The notes beneath the pieces are model-generated. The model searched no databases, was not told the origin of the DNA, and saw nothing but the letters and a program-made list of their open reading frames with translations. From Dendrophyllia cribrosa (taxonomy: Eukaryota; Cnidaria; Anthozoa; Scleractinia; Dendrophylliidae): DNA of 64,000 bases. Below are positions 24,370 to 38,305 of the stretch, piece after piece (position 1 is the stretch's first letter; each line of letters begins with the position of its first letter). The stretch is taken from the NCBI GenBank assembly GCA_024195265.1, contig JAJLRJ010000014.1:15945959-16009958 (forward strand), written 5' to 3'. The position numbers were made by a program, and so were the translations under genes.

Positions 24370-24575
24370 TTAACCCTCCCACTCCCAGAGTGAATTATGG
24401 AGATATGTAATGTAGTTCTAACTTTTCAGTCTGCTAACGAAATCCTATAGTGTGACCATTCAAATGAAACCTCTTCGTCAGTACTTTTGCATGGTACTAT
24501 TTGTTTTTCAATATTTTACAAAATGAAATTTGGGATTTTTCTTGAATTTTGAGTTTTGGCACTCTTGGGAGTTAA
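24370..24575 (+). repeat. Family A element
   Basis: TTAACCCTCCCACTCCCAGAG to CACTCTTGGGAGTTAA, one core unit. Confidence 0.8.
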
Positions 24576-27500
24576 ATTGTGAAGGGTGAGCACACACATA
24601 ACTCCAGTTGTTTTTACTGTCCGTTTCATAGGCCACTCCCCACGTATTGACCCATTCTTATAAACAATAGGGGTCGCGCAGGTTTTCTGTGACCCACGCC
24701 AGTTAAGTATGGATACACTGTTGATACAGAGCAGAAACTTTGAATTTACCAAACTCTGCTCAATCTCAAGTCATCGCAGCTTTGCACCATAGCATTTATA
24801 GCTGGAGAGTGCCTGGGGAAGGAAACAGCACCGGAAGGGATTTATAGGAAACATCGAGACTGAATTAGCAACAGATAAATTAGGGCCAAGTTTGAAAAGC
24901 AATTTAAGGTCCCTTGCTGCTTAGCTCCAATGCGGAATTAAGACATTGTGATAATATAGCACAATTCTTAAAAGCATCCTACACAGAAAACTGAAGGAAT
25001 ATTCTTGACAACTGAAGGTAAGCCTTGCTATTGAATGTGAATATTTATGTCAGGTCTATTTTGCTTTCGACGTCTTTTATCTCTCACATTCATCTATCAT
25101 CCGCTTCTCCAACACTGTTTTGAGTTGTGGAGTCGATTAAGCGATAGCTTCTAGTACTTTTGAAAAGTAAAGATCTATAAACTCAGACCTCGCAATGAAT
25201 ATGAATTTCAAAATATCACGGATGGTGCTGCCTCGTGATTATTTATATCAGTTCAAAAGTAAATTCTCCCCTTCCATCTCAGTCAGTTTCACCGCATTCT
25301 CTTGGTCTGTTAAACCGAGTGCGTTCCGCGTTTATTATCCGGCAACACATGGAGTTAGGCAACAAACAAAACAGCTGATTATAGTAAAATGTACGGCGAG
25401 GGCAACCAACGTGGATCTGTTCATTTTAAACGTTTGTTTAGAAATAAGAAAATACGAGCATGTATTTGCGTTTTCCCTCGTTCCGAATTCCTGTTTCAGG
25501 CCATGATTTGGCAGTCTATTTTGTCACTAAATTGTTCCTAAACTTGTGTAGATAGGTAGATGTCGACAATCTATGAACTGTTGACTACATCTTTACTTGG
25601 AACAATTTCAGGTATTAACTACATTTGTATCAGTGTTGCAATAGACCTGGATTGAATGTCTGTTCAATAGACATTCAACTGATAAGGTTTCTAGGTTTCT
25701 ATAACTAACACCGTTGAGTATCAAATGATTCAGTCTTCTCGAGGCATGCAATACCTAGATGCTATCCCATAGTTTCATTATTACAATTTTAAGTATTATT
25801 TGTTAAAACATGTGGTTTAAGAAAGCAAACTGAGCTGAACGGATTTTAGTTGTGTCGCAGGACGAGTCAAGTTCCAATCAGTCTCCTCAGTGGTTATTTC
25901 AATGGACATTTAGCGTCTTATTCTTCTTGAACCGACCAGTCGACTGCTTTTGATAAAACATCTATCCATTTGACTGAGCATGATCTAAATTCTAAACACA
26001 GCAGTGATAACCAGCGAGCAATAAATTCAAATAAATCGGTCTGCTATAAATGTGGCCGTGATTTGTGTTACACTTCGTCTTTTAATTGCGTGCTAAAATT
26101 ATAATAGAAAAGACCATGTATGTAAACGCTAACGAATTGTACCCCTCCTTTAAACGAATCGAAAATGAACGTCACTACCGGCGAACTTAGACTTAGCGCT
26201 TTGCTCTGATGTGCAGACGCATGTGCATTCACTGGAACATACAAGAGTCTATAAATACACCTACGCAGAATAAAGATGATCCCAGCTTTAAAACATCTTT
26301 GTTTGGAGGCGATCGAAATAACCGGCATTCGAGAATGATCCCATGTTACTTGCAAGAAAGAAATTTAACAGCTAGCGATCATTCTTGTTAAAGCAGAAAG
26401 CAGGCAAAATTATTATAATTATCACTTTCAATACAATCAAGCAGTGCTGAGTCTGGCCCCGCAGTAGGCTCGGCTTGGAAGTGTAAATCGAGGGGGCGTT
26501 TCTGTAAACAGTGTTGGTGAAACCCACAGCGCAAAACTAATTTCCTGCTTTCGAAGAAATTTTCCCTGAAAGATTCAAGCTTTCAGACATGTATTAAATA
26601 TGGTTCAAACTTTTGAGTCTATGGACGGATAAAATTCTGAAGTGTGAACTATTGAGCAATATTTTAAAGCGCTGTCATTTGGATTTCGATTTTCTTCAAT
26701 AACAAAGTTGAGACTTTTTTATTTCTATCTTCAGCGCTATTGGCTGTGTTGCAAGAAATTGCTCTGCGCGAACATTACACAACCAACAACGCGTTGGAAG
26801 TTTTCTCACTCGTGTTCAAATCTTGCCACTTTGTCTGTTTAAAAAATGTCAAGGCTGAGACAACAATAGTGACAAAGAGACACCTTTTAACGAAGATATA
26901 ATTGCAATTACTTTAAACGTTGACGGCCTACGACGCCTATTTGCTGATAATAAGATAATAGCATAATCCGTGATAAACAGCCATTCGTGACTGATCCACG
27001 GAAGAGTCTAAACTATGTTTGCAACGATAAAAAAAATGATTTTCCCCTGGTAAAGAAGTGGCAATAGAAAAAATATATGACTGTCTCCGGTAGAAAAACA
27101 GGCCACTGCGCAGGGAAATTTCACATGGAGCGGATGTTGAACAATGGCAGGCCCTCAACCCGTGACGTTTCCCGCCAAGTTCACATCTGCGGGGGACTTA
27201 TTCTATTGACATGCGGATAACAAACGTAGCTGCCAAACACGCAATGTAAAGAAAATGGTTTTCCCGTTTTATGAACGAAGATATATTAAAGTGACCTTGG
27301 CTTAAACTAGAAATTTCATTTTCAAACTGGTTTAATTTGTAGAATTAATTATTGCGTTTTTGTTAATTGGATTGGGTGAACCTTCGTCTAACATTAGTTT
27401 GCTGTTGATCGATTCCTACACTTTCAGCACAGATAACGGATTTATAGCAAAGTTTTCATGAGAGAATCTGGCTAAGAAAAAAAGACATTTCTTTGTTATA

Positions 27501-29398
27501 TTCTTCAGCCATAACTACAAGAAAGCATCTTTGTGTTGTGTGTGGGACTACAAAGATCACACTGATTATGGCTAGTGAAAAAGATTGGAAAATGTTCAAT
27601 TAGTCTACTTTAGCAAAAGGTCTCTTCCTTTCGTGCAGTTAGCGTAAGTAAAGAAATTAGCTAAAAACATGTTGTGGATATTCAGTTCGCCCTTTATCGC
27701 AAAATGAAAGTACGCTTCAACTTGTTTCGATGACTATCGTGATTTTGAAAGGCTGACAACTCATTGATATGAAAAGGTTTAGTATAGAAATGCGAAATCG
27801 TAATTGAGATCTTGAAACAAATGTTATTTTACAATTGCGGTGGCGTGCAAACAATGGTAGTAACCATAACAAGGGACACAATTAAAACAACCTGATGTCC
27901 TTCAAAGCGAGCAAAGCAAAACAAAATAAACCAAAAATGTACACTTAAAAGCGGAATATGCCTTTCATTTTAATATCGATTGGTTCACGGGCTTAACAGT
28001 TTAGTCGAAGTCTATTACAGGCTTTTAACATTCACCAAACCATCTGTCAGGCAAGGTGAAGAAATTGTTAAACCACTAAAGAAATTTTCGAGGCAAAACA
28101 CGATAGATTTAACTTAATTCTCTGGCTCATTAGTTTTGAAAAGAACAAATTCAATTAGTTGCTGTCATCGTAACTCAGACGCGTTATTAGCCAGGTGAGT
28201 GTACATGTTAAAAGTTGTATTTTTTGTGAAGAAATGTTGATCATAATTGCCACAGTAATCATCAAAGGTTGAAGTTATTTTACCTAAAAGTACGCAGATA
28301 TTTTGGTCTTGGTTTTGCGGTGGTATAAATCAGATGATCCTGGTTAATCATTTCATATCTTGCTAAAGAAACAAGCGAGTATTTTATTATTAAAAGGATA
28401 CCACTGCACTAAGCCAAAAACAGAACCCTGAACACTTAAAATGTTTTTGCTTTTGTATAAGTAACCCCCTCGCGGCCCCATCGTTTACAAAGACGACGAT
28501 AAGCGAACTAAAATTCCACCAGTACGGCTACAAAGTACTGCTCAATGCGTGTAGCTTCCAATTGATTAAATGGTAACCCTTTTTTCTCATACGAATCAGA
28601 AATTCAATTCCACATGTTTATTTGCAACATGATTTGCAACCAAAAGTAACAGTAAAACTACGAGAAATATTAGACAAAAATCTAGGTTTCGGATTCTTGA
28701 GAGTGAATATATGGATAAAATAATTCACCTTTTATAGGACTGAATGACAAAACAGCTTTGTTCTTAAGTTCTACGATGGATGTTAAGACATAAACTTAGG
28801 TTTTACTCATGGAGTTGGACCGTGTCGAGTATAGAGTCGATAAGCTAGCGTTCAGTTTAAGTCAAAGTACCCAAACCTTATAAAACGGAGAAACACATAA
28901 AGTAGTATTATTGTCGATCAATTGGATATTATTTCGTCTCACGATGTGTTTCTGCCCCTTAACTTATACAACATGTCTCGTGATTAACCTGAATCTGTGG
29001 CCCTTTCTTGGCACCTAAAAGTGGCTCAGTATTCCAATGAGATCAAAGTCGACAACTCTTGGTATTGAAAATGTTAATAACAGTATCTGTTATTTCTAAC
29101 GAGTAACGCGTTCAAAACAAAATCCTTATTTGAAAGTAAGCCGTAACAACAGAAAGGCTTGTAATATTTTCAGCCACTAAAAACTCAGGTACAGTTTCAT
29201 TTCAATGAGTAAATCACGAAGGCCGACACCCATGTACAGCAGAATTCTTTGCTTCGCATTTCAGAGGTTTCAACATAAAAACGAGTTTACTAGAAAGGTA
29301 TAAGACACTTCAAATGCGCTCAAGTATTAAATGGAACGAATTGAATCCAAGTTGAATTGACTTGGACTGGGCACGGCTACTTCATATCATTTCTTCGG
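24576..29398. other. Non-coding stretch, 4.8 kb, low in repeats
   Basis: Only a small core-repeat fragment (about 26595-26665, AACTTTTGAGTCTATGGA). The ORFs of up to 103 codons have no protein-like features that I recognise. Being poor in repeats and midway between otx-1 and otx-2, it is a place where distal enhancers could lie. Confidence 0.4.
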
Positions 29399-29622
29399 GT
29401 TAGAACATTCACGATTGCACTCCAGAGAGTGCCAAAAATCAAAATTCAAGAAAAATCGCAAATTTCACTTTGTAAAATATTGAAAAACAAATAGTACCAT
29501 GCAAAAGTACTGCCAAAGAGATTTTATTTGAATGGTCACACCATAGGATTTCGTCAACAGATTCAAAAGTTAGAACAACACTACATGTCTCCATAATTGA
29601 CTCAGAATGTGAACGGGTTAAA
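29399..29622 (-). repeat. Family A element
   Basis: CCAGAGAGTGCCAAAAATC near the left end, one core, and GAACGGGTTAA at the right. Confidence 0.7.
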
Positions 29623-31423
29623 CAGTAAAGTGAGTAAACAACACAATTTATCAGTCGGTACGACGCACAGCTCGCACGTTATGCTCTCTCCTCAAAACTA
29701 AAGTCATTTAATGTGTTTCTAATTTATATTAAATTGACGTTTGAACATTGTCAGTGGTGTTGTTTGCTTTGCCATAAACCGTGGTTCTTGGCACTTTTAA
29801 GGAGTGTGACCATTCAAACTCAATGAAAATTCCTAACCACATAAAGCAGTACTACTTCGTAAAAAGTACTGTTTATCATCCTGCACAAGGTGGCTCTCTG
29901 TACATTTAACAACAACAACAACTTTTATTTGTACTCTGTATTCATTTATATTTCATTTATTATTTGCCGGAGTCTGTGGATACTTTATCCTAAAATGAAA
30001 GCTACTGGGCAGTATAGTACTTTTCTGTGCTGCCTGAAATATGCTCGGTACAAAGTCTGCTTGAAGTCGGTGATAACTAGAATGAAAGCTATTCAGCAGT
30101 ACACTTGTTCGGACACCCCATTCGTGCAAAACTACACTTGACCTCAAAATTAAAATGGATTTGTATTTTGCGAAGTTTTTAAGATTGCCATTCTGAACAC
30201 GGCAACTACGAAAGATTCAGTGTGGTGGTTTGATATGACTTGAAATATACCTTTAGAAATTTCTGTTTCCGTTTTGCTAACAACAGCTCGTTGTTGGTAT
30301 ATATAACGGTGCACTCGAACCTGGAACAGCAAATATTTGGTATAATTAAGTGGACTGAAATGTTTCTTTATTGCTAAAAGAATTCAAACAACCTTGAGGT
30401 GCTGTCAGTTAATGATATATTCTGCGGTCAGCTCGAGATAATTCATTATACAATAGTGCTCTAATTTTGCCAACATTTTCGTGATAGGTATGCGAAGTTT
30501 TCTGCTTTTCTCCATGCATGCATACCACTTGACATTCATCCAAAACAGGTCCAGCAACACGGAAGAAAAATATGCCAACTATTTTGAGATTCAAAGCTGC
30601 GTATGGGAACGAAAAACTGCCTTCAAAATCTATGCACTGCGTAGCAAATTTCAAACATCGAGAAAACGGAACAAACATCAACGGAATGGTATGGTAGATC
30701 TACCGGTGAGAAAAATGTAGGGTACGGGCATTTTAGTAAACTAAATTTTGCGTACATAACATTTTGACGAAACTAAACTTCAAGCATGATCTAGTTCTTT
30801 ATCGTATCACCAAATTTATCATTTCATGTCAGCCTTGTTTGTTTTTCTGATCAATCCACCGCCCTGAAGTAGTTAATCGGGTTTTGCTTGAAAATTGGTT
30901 TAAAATTTTGTCTGGCTCATTTTGGTTTCAGTGACAAATTCAGTTTACATTTGACAAATTTTACATCAGTTGCGTGAATTCAGTTTTAATACCCACGTCT
31001 CAATTCCAGACTGCTAAATCTATTCATTTTATTCAATTTATGATGTTGGTTTAATCTAGTGACCTAAGTATAATTATAAAATTGGTTTATTTACGAAACA
31101 AGCCGAATGACCGTGAGTGTGTTGCAAGAGACCACGGTAAATAGACATGGCGAATAACACACAGGCCATATTTTCCACAGGGTGTGCTTGAACATTATTA
31201 CATAGGTCCTTATTAACTTTTGTCTACCGAAATTATTAACTTTCATTTCTGTTAGTGGCCGAAGCAAAACGATAGAAAAAACCGCGCGCAAAATTTCGCT
31301 TAACAACTATTGAAAAACGATTAGCAACTTAATAAAGTACTGGTCGACATTTTACACTTGGGATTTCACTCGCGCGACCCAAAAGTTAGAATCAGATTAT
31401 ATGATCTTTGTTCAAGGAGTTTA

Positions 31424-31498
31424 TAGTAAGCGGGATTCAAACTTCTAAACTTCTGTTCAACAGACAGGCGCCCATCTGACTGAGCTAACTAGGCGACA
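31424..31498 (-). repeat. tRNA-like sequence (pseudo-tRNA or SINE head)
   Basis: On the - strand TTAGCTCAGTCAGATGGG resembles a D arm with box A, and GTTTGAATCCC resembles a T loop with box B, at tRNA-like spacing. The acceptor and T stems do not pair convincingly, so an intact tRNA is unlikely. Confidence 0.4.
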
Positions 31499-31919
31499 AA
31501 CAACTCTTAGTTTGAAAAAGCTTTTCGGATTAAAGAACGATTTTGGGATTCGAAAGGGATTTTCCGGATTTTAGAATGATTTTCCGGTTTGGGAAGAACA
31601 ATGTAAAAGACTTGACTTTCTTGAACTTTTTTTTCTTCTGGTCAAAGGAAGAAAGAAATGATAAAAAAATACTATGGGTGTTATATATTTATGTCAGTCA
31701 ATCAGCAAAGAAGCGTAATATAGTCAGAAATATGTATGATTCACATGAATGGGTCCACAGTTACCGCTTTCCGTGATGGTATTGAAATGATGATTGTGTC
31801 TGTATGCACCGAACAGTCCCTATGCTATCAGTTAACTTGACCCTATCTCAGTTACGAAAGACTTGCAATATTTTTACTGAACAAATTCATGCTGCATAGG
31901 AGCCATGCAATGGGGATTT

Positions 31920-32250
31920 AACCGTTTTGGAGTCAAAACTGTCCCAAATTAAAACTAAATACCTTTGTCATACACGAAAGGCTTATAGAAGACTATAAGG
32001 GAGATATCAAGCGAATTTTGAAAGACAGAATAAACTTTTAAACCATAATCAGAGTTAGCGAGTTTTCCAAGACACAAGGTGGCATAAAACAATCAGCCCA
32101 ATTTTTTAAAGTTGCAATCCATTTCCATCCTGGCCATCTGCAGCCCAAGAGCTTTCGTTAGAGCACTGTTGAATAATTTTGAACGAAACTATACCATTAT
32201 TTTTGGGTTTCCAATGATTTAAATATGTCTTTTGGATTTTTAAAGTAACA
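31920..32250. repeat. Dispersed repeat H, copy 2
   Basis: AAAACTGTCCCAAATTAAAA ... AAGTTGCAATCCATTTCCAT; the middle differs in length from copy 1. Family not identified. Confidence 0.55.
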
Positions 32251-33910
32251 CTTTGAGAATGCTGACATAGCCCGTTTAAAAATGGACTCGGCACTTGGGG
32301 GCAGATAGTCGTCCAATACAGCAAGATAATCCTAAAGAACTGCTGGGGACGACAATACATGCTGATTTTGTTTAGGATTTTAGCCGTAGAACTCAGATAC
32401 CGAATAGTGTCTCAAAGAAACAAATTGTAGAATAATTTTACAATAAACTGTATTATAAAATTAATGCAAAGAATTGTGGCTGGCCACGACGTGCGTTTCG
32501 TCCCTGCGGCAAAGGACTCAACGGAGACCGTTCTGAAGTTTTAACTCGTTGAACACCACTTTTCCAAATCCGCGCGCGCTATTTCTTCGCACCCAAAACG
32601 ACTTTTTTTATGCCTCCGAAAACAAAGGCATTAAATTTTCCGAAGTTACGGAGTTTAAGAAGGGATTTTAATAAAAAAAACTCTATTTAATTCATTACGA
32701 AATCTTAAGGCGACTAAGGCTTTTCGAACATTTTCCCGAAGCGATTCGTCGGGTGCTCCTAATGAAACATCCTTGTATGGAAACAATTCCTTGACCTAAC
32801 TTACTCAAGACAGTGACACCGTTTATGAGCTTGCAATTAAGCAAATGAAGCTCATTACTGAGGGCAAATCAACTCACTTTTTCAACTGCGAGTTTAGCGC
32901 TGTTAATAATGCCTGCTGTGACAAACGGATCATAAGGCAATTTTTTCAATTTCAGACCAATTAATGTCAGCCAACTGAGGGAAATATGGAATTACCAAAA
33001 TTAGTTTCAGCTTTCACTCGATGTGTGTGTCAGTAGTTTTTGCTTTTTGTTTTGTTATTGTAAGTTGTTACCATTTGTGTTTTTATCGAAAAACAAGACA
33101 CACACTGAATGATCGGTGAAAAAGCTCTGGCTTTTTAACTGATTAAATTATTTATTTATACCCAGCAGGAGTCATGTCACTTGAATAAAGTGTTGATTCT
33201 AAATGACTTAACATTTGCGAAAATGTTAAGGATTGCATTTTTTTATTCAATTTCTTAAGCGAGTGATAAATGGTCTTGATCCCATTTGCCGCTTTTAGGT
33301 TTATGACTACAAAACAGCTTACAATTTGTGCTCCCGTCTTTTCCTCCCATAACCTGGAGCAAGAGACTACGATCTATCTAGTCTTTTGCCTGGAAGGCAT
33401 GTCAGTATATGTGGGTTAGAAGCGCCTATATCACCAGATTGTAGTATTACTTTTGAAAATCCAAAAGACATATTTGTATCTGAAAGGAAAATTAAAAATA
33501 TAGGTATAGTTTTGTTAACAATTAATGTATTAGTACACTAAAACTATTAATTGTATGTTTTTATCAGCAAATGGTTAGGATAGAAATGGGCTGCAACTTC
33601 TTCCTCTATAAATCATCTTTTTTAGGTCAAAGAAAATTTTGTGCATGATTGAAGGTACTTGTTGGTAGTTTTAGCGGAGTTTTGTCCAAACAATAAGCAA
33701 ATCCTCGAGACATAGCTTCTTTAACTGTTGAGTACCAGCCTAGGTGCTGATCCTTTTCATTGCGGAATTCCATCAGTTACGCTCTCGTTTAGAACCTTTT
33801 TTATCAGAACGTAGAGACTGAGGTTGGCCACAATTTTAAACCTGAAAAAAATTTGAATGGCGTACACACAACAAATTTTACGTGTGTACGAGCGTTTGTC
33901 TCGTGAGAAC

Positions 33911-33958
33911 ACAAACACTGATGAAGGGGTTATCCCCGAAACGTCTGACTGTCTTTGT
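33911..33958 (+). ncRNA. Hammerhead-ribozyme-like motif, imperfect
   Basis: CTGATGA (33918-33924), then A-GGGG-TTAT-CCCC, then GAAACGTC (33938-33945). The flanks ACAAA and TTTGT can pair as an outer stem I. The order matches the hammerhead core (CUGANGA, stem II, GAAA), in the form carried by many Penelope-like and related retroelements. One extra A after the core makes activity doubtful. A hairpin CGTACACAC/GTGTGTACG (33861-33890) lies just upstream, and an inverted-repeat element starts 24 bases downstream. Confidence 0.45.
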
Positions 33959-33981
33959 AACAGTTTTTTCAGCACTCAATC

Positions 33982-34195
33982 TTAACCCTTTCACTCCCAG
34001 AGTCAATTATGAAGACATGTAGCGTGGTTCTAACTTTTGATTCTGTGGACGAAATCCTGTGGTGTGACCATTCAAATGAAACCTCTTCAGCAGTACTTTT
34101 GCATGGTACCATTTGTTTTTCAATATTTTACAAAATGAAATTTGGGATTTTTCTTGAATTTTGATCTTTGGCCCTCTTGGGAGTCAAAGGGTTAA
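33982..34195 (+). repeat. Complete family A element
   Basis: TTAACCCTTTCACTCCCAGAG to CTCTTGGGAGTCAAAGGGTTAA, one core unit. It begins 24 bases after the hammerhead-like motif. Confidence 0.85.
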
Positions 34196-34565
34196 CTAAA
34201 TTTCAATATTGTCACAATTTGGTAACTTCTGGATATATCAACAACGAAATGAAATACAACAATACCTCGTTCTTTTTATCCATTGTTATGTTAATTTTTC
34301 CTTTTGTGTTGAATCGTTTTATGGAATATTCTAAGATCATGCCCAGTCTGAGTTTTGGTCAAGAACGTTTTTATTTTGTCCTCGTATTTTTACAATGAGC
34401 TAACTAAGAATGAAATAAAGTTTAATAATTTTATCAGAGTTTATTTGCAGTCTAACTGAGCCTAAAGTGCTAGAACTTTAAATACAACGTCAAATAGCAA
34501 TTCAAATGGACAGACTGCAAATCACAGTAGTTGCTAAAAATATATATATATAATATCTCTGTGTC

Positions 34566-34617
<52 letters not shown>

Positions 34618-34882
34618 ACGGCTCCATTAAATCCTATACCAATTGCAGAACATTTTTAAACATGTATAAACTGTCTTTTCATCCAGAACTATTTCATCTT
34701 CAGAACATTGTTGCGAACATTTTTAGTTTTAAATCGTCAAACAAATAAGGACGTTCAATCCCAGCTCAGCCTACGTGAAAAAAATGGACGTTCTTATTTA
34801 AAAAATAGTAGTGTACAATTTTATTTAGTTGGTCGTATTTGTACTCCTTCCACTCTTGGGCAACGCTACTAAAATACAAAAT

Positions 34883-35200
34883 AAATGGTTCTAATTACTT
34901 GTCTGTGGATGAAATCGTAAAGCATCACCATTCAAAATGAAAGGCTACAGAGCTGTACTTCCCTGTGGTACTGTTTACTTAGTATGCTGTACAAGGTGGT
35001 TCTAACGTTTGAGTCTGTGGATGAAATCCTAAAATGTGACCATTAAAAATAAAGCTACTGAGCAGTACTTTTCTGTGCTGTTGTTGTTGTTTATGATGTT
35101 GTACAAATGGCAAGGTGGTACAAAGTTTAAACTGTTTTTACGAAATTCTAAGGTGTGACCATTTACATGATCAACCTACAGAGCAGTACTGACTTTCTTA
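34883..35200 (+). repeat. 106-base-type core repeats
   Basis: About three diverged units (TGTGGATGAAATC, CTGTGGTACTGTTTACTTAG, GCTGTACAAGGTGG). Confidence 0.65.
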
Positions 35201-37549
35201 TGACAATGCTAGTTTTATCAATGTCGTATTATTTCCTTGGCCTCGATCGTTAGCATGAACAAAATTCAAAAGAATTTTTACTCTAACTGAGTGTGAGACC
35301 AAGGGATTTTACTCGCATAAATATAAAAGAATAATAAATCGGCCGCCATTTTTAAATTAAGTCTATGCGTGAAAGTGTTAAGGAGATAAAGTTTTATTTA
35401 AATGGTCAAAATTATAAACACTTCCCGATCGAAACTTCCATTCAAATGTATAATTTTGGCAACGTCGTTAGTGTCGTGACACAACTTCCTGGATTAACTC
35501 GGAATGACGCATGCCTCTTAACTCACACCTCACATTCCATTAGGTTGTTTGCATGCACAGTTAGCACTCATCAACAACATCCCAAAAGCAAGAAGTGTTT
35601 TTCTCTTTTTGTTTTTCTTAAACTGAACATCAATCGAAAGGATTGGAGAGCAAGGTTAGAAAAAGTCACGAGAATTAGCTTCAAGGAACATAAACCAACT
35701 GAACTACTTTAGGTAGGTAAAAATGCTAACTGACAAATTTGGCAAATCCTTCCTAAGCTTGTTGTGTTCCTTTTGCCTTGAACATTCACTCTAATTTTAC
35801 CAAACGACAGCGAGCTGCCCATTTATTTGTCTGCAAAGAGCTGATTTCGTTCTCTAATAAACCTTAACCCAATATCGTGAACCATTATTGCTTTTAACTG
35901 AAAATTGTTTGTTAGTTTAATTTTCGGCCATTTCTCGTCTCAACTTTCAGTTAAAATTTTCAAATGATAGTTAAAATTTTGGCCAAGCTGAGCTATCGGT
36001 TAATTGATTAAACTAGCAGTAAACTTGACACGGCACCGTTCTCGTCAGCTCGTGGTTAAAATGTTGTCCAATTCTCAGCTTTCAGCTACCCTCTTCTAGC
36101 ACAAAAGGTTACTTACATGCTCGTTGGTTGTGGGTCAAATTGCAAAGGCCGATTTCTCGTCCATACATGTTCGTATCAATCCTAAGTTGATAAAAATGAA
36201 TGCTGCGCTTTAGGTCTTAATGGTAAACTCAACACTGTCTGCACTCGGACCTATTTGAATTGTTCGTATAAGCGTCTCACTTTTACAAATTTATGTTTGT
36301 CTTTCAGTGAATTTTCTTAAGATTACTACATGCCACTTTTAGCACCGAAACAAGGCTTAATGCTGCTGCCATTATAAATAAATTTCTATAATTAATTGTA
36401 TTTTTGTACCTGTAGTTATTTTACGTGTCCTTAAAGAAACGCAAACGCTTGTTTCACAACTGAACGCTCAGTCAGAATTCTAAACTGACTTCACGCTGGA
36501 CAAGGCACGTTTTGGATACAGTTTAGTCCGGCGCGGACTAATTGATAGAGGTTATTCAGTGAAAAATTGTGTAATACGGCTGGACATTTTTTTACGGGTC
36601 AATTTCTACTTTTTAGAGCCTGTAGGTGACAAATTATTTATCATACGACAGTCATCTTTTCTCAAATTAAAACCCTTAAGTTTTTTTAAAGTGTTTTTCC
36701 AGCGCGCGATCAGAAGAGTGTAATAACGTGTCATATTTGCACTCGTTTTAGCGCGTTTTTGCACTATAAAATGCTATGTCGAATAATATAATAAACTACT
36801 AACAGTAATTTACTTGACACCTCCCTTACGGGGCTTTAAGTGACAATACAATGTAAAAAATATACAAAATGGTACTGATCTTTTAGGATCGAACTAAGAT
36901 CACTGTAAGTTGCTTACTTCGCAATTTTCACTGTAATTTTTATTTCCACTCGTATTTACAATTTACAGTTGTCATTCTTAACTTGTAAGAATTATTTTCA
37001 ACGCTGAGTTCCACCGTACGTGCTTGTACGATGAAAATAACTATCGGATGACGTATTTTTTCTATTCTAGATCGCACGCGCTTGGTCGACCGCAATCATC
37101 GTCTTGTCATATGTATAATTGCATTTTGGCTCATGTCCATCCACAATACAATATTTTTACTATTTATTTTATTGGTTATTACTAATAAGAAAGGATGTGA
37201 ACACTCAATGCAAATTCCAGAAGTCACAGGGATCGTGTCAAAAGTTAGAAACTTAAGCGGATTTTTACGTGCGCGCGATTTAAATTTAACTATTTTACGT
37301 GCGTCACTAGTTGATAAGATACATTGTGCTAAGGATGACTTGCGTAAATGTAAAACATAATAATGGTGGTTCACGCAAACTGTCCATACACCGTCATTTA
37401 CTCACGCAAAGCGAGTTAAACATACATTCTCACGCACGTAAACTTTTTTGGACAGTGGAAATTAGACAAGTTAACCTTGGGCTTGTCTTGCTCAAATTCA
37501 AAGTAGAATGACAGGTACAAAGAACGAGTAGACGTATAGACAGTGGTTA
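35201..37549. other. Non-coding stretch
   Basis: A 115-codon ORF at 35365-35712 and smaller ones lack recognisable domains. Nothing else seen. Confidence 0.4.
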
Positions 37550-37785
37550 ATCCATGACTTGCCATAAGTTGACTGCTCAGTGTATTGTCGAGTAGACAGT
37601 AGCCTTAATCTACTTCAGTGTACTGTCGAGTAGTTGGTTAATCTAAGACTTTCCATACGTTGGCTCCTCAGTGCACTGTCGAGCTGATAGTGGTTAATCT
37701 AAGACTTACCATACGTTGACTCCTCAGTGTATTGTCGAGTAGACAGTGGATAATCCAAGACTTGCCATACGTTGACTGTATTGTT
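37550..37785. repeat. Tandem repeat, 56-base period
   Basis: CGTTG(A/G)CTCCTCAGTG recurs at 37658 and 37714, and CGTTGACTG at 37770, 56 bases apart. Earlier units are degraded. Confidence 0.75.
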
Positions 37786-37960
37786 TAAGATCGATCCGAT
37801 CCCAAGATGACCCCAAGTCTCGTAGTGCCGGAACGTTTTGAGATTGTACCTGATGATTCAAAGGCTGTTTATGTAAATTTCTCTTTTACTCTTGACTATC
37901 GACTGATTTTAATGAATCACTCACGATCTCATCTCGTAGCTCTAACAAACTTAGTCCAAA

Positions 37961-38305
37961 CCCTTACCCTTTCATATACCGTTTTTGACAGAAAAGGTAC
38001 CCCTTTCATATACCTTTCATTGAAAATGGCACCCCTTTCATATAGCCTTTACGTGCGTCTGTTTGATATATTTTGAAAGGCGCTTTTTATAATACTTAAA
38101 TGGCAGTTGTCCCTACCCTTTTTTATACTTCAACCGGTGCCCCCTACCCTTTCCTATACTTCATGAAATCCCTACCCTTTCATATACTTCAACTCGTGAA
38201 ATCCCTACCCTTTCATACACTGCCGGCCTAAAAAAGTACCCCTTTCGGGCGGAGCATACCCGTATAGCCCATTATAGGGAGTACCCCCCCCCCCCCCCCC
38301 CCCCC
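37961..38305. repeat. Dispersed repeat G, copy 1, ending in poly-C
   Basis: CTTACCCTTTCATATACCG, TTTTTGACAGAAAAGG and GGGCGGAGCATACCCGTATA match 54997-55340. The last 22 bases are a C run. Confidence 0.8.

Larger units (their letters stand above)
29623..33860. other. Non-coding stretch with scattered repeat fragments
   Basis: Contains core-repeat pieces at about 29790-30110, the tRNA-like sequence and repeat H. No gene recognised. Confidence 0.4.

Noticed and set aside
25195..25506. 103-codon frame considered as a gene
   Set aside because: No recognisable motif, splice context or repeat in other copies; within chance for this length of AT-rich DNA.
31424..31498. Functional tRNA gene
   Set aside because: A- and B-box-like words are present but the acceptor and T stems do not pair properly.
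35365..35712. 115-codon frame considered as a gene
   Set aside because: No domain or conserved motif recognised and no clear splice signals tied to it.
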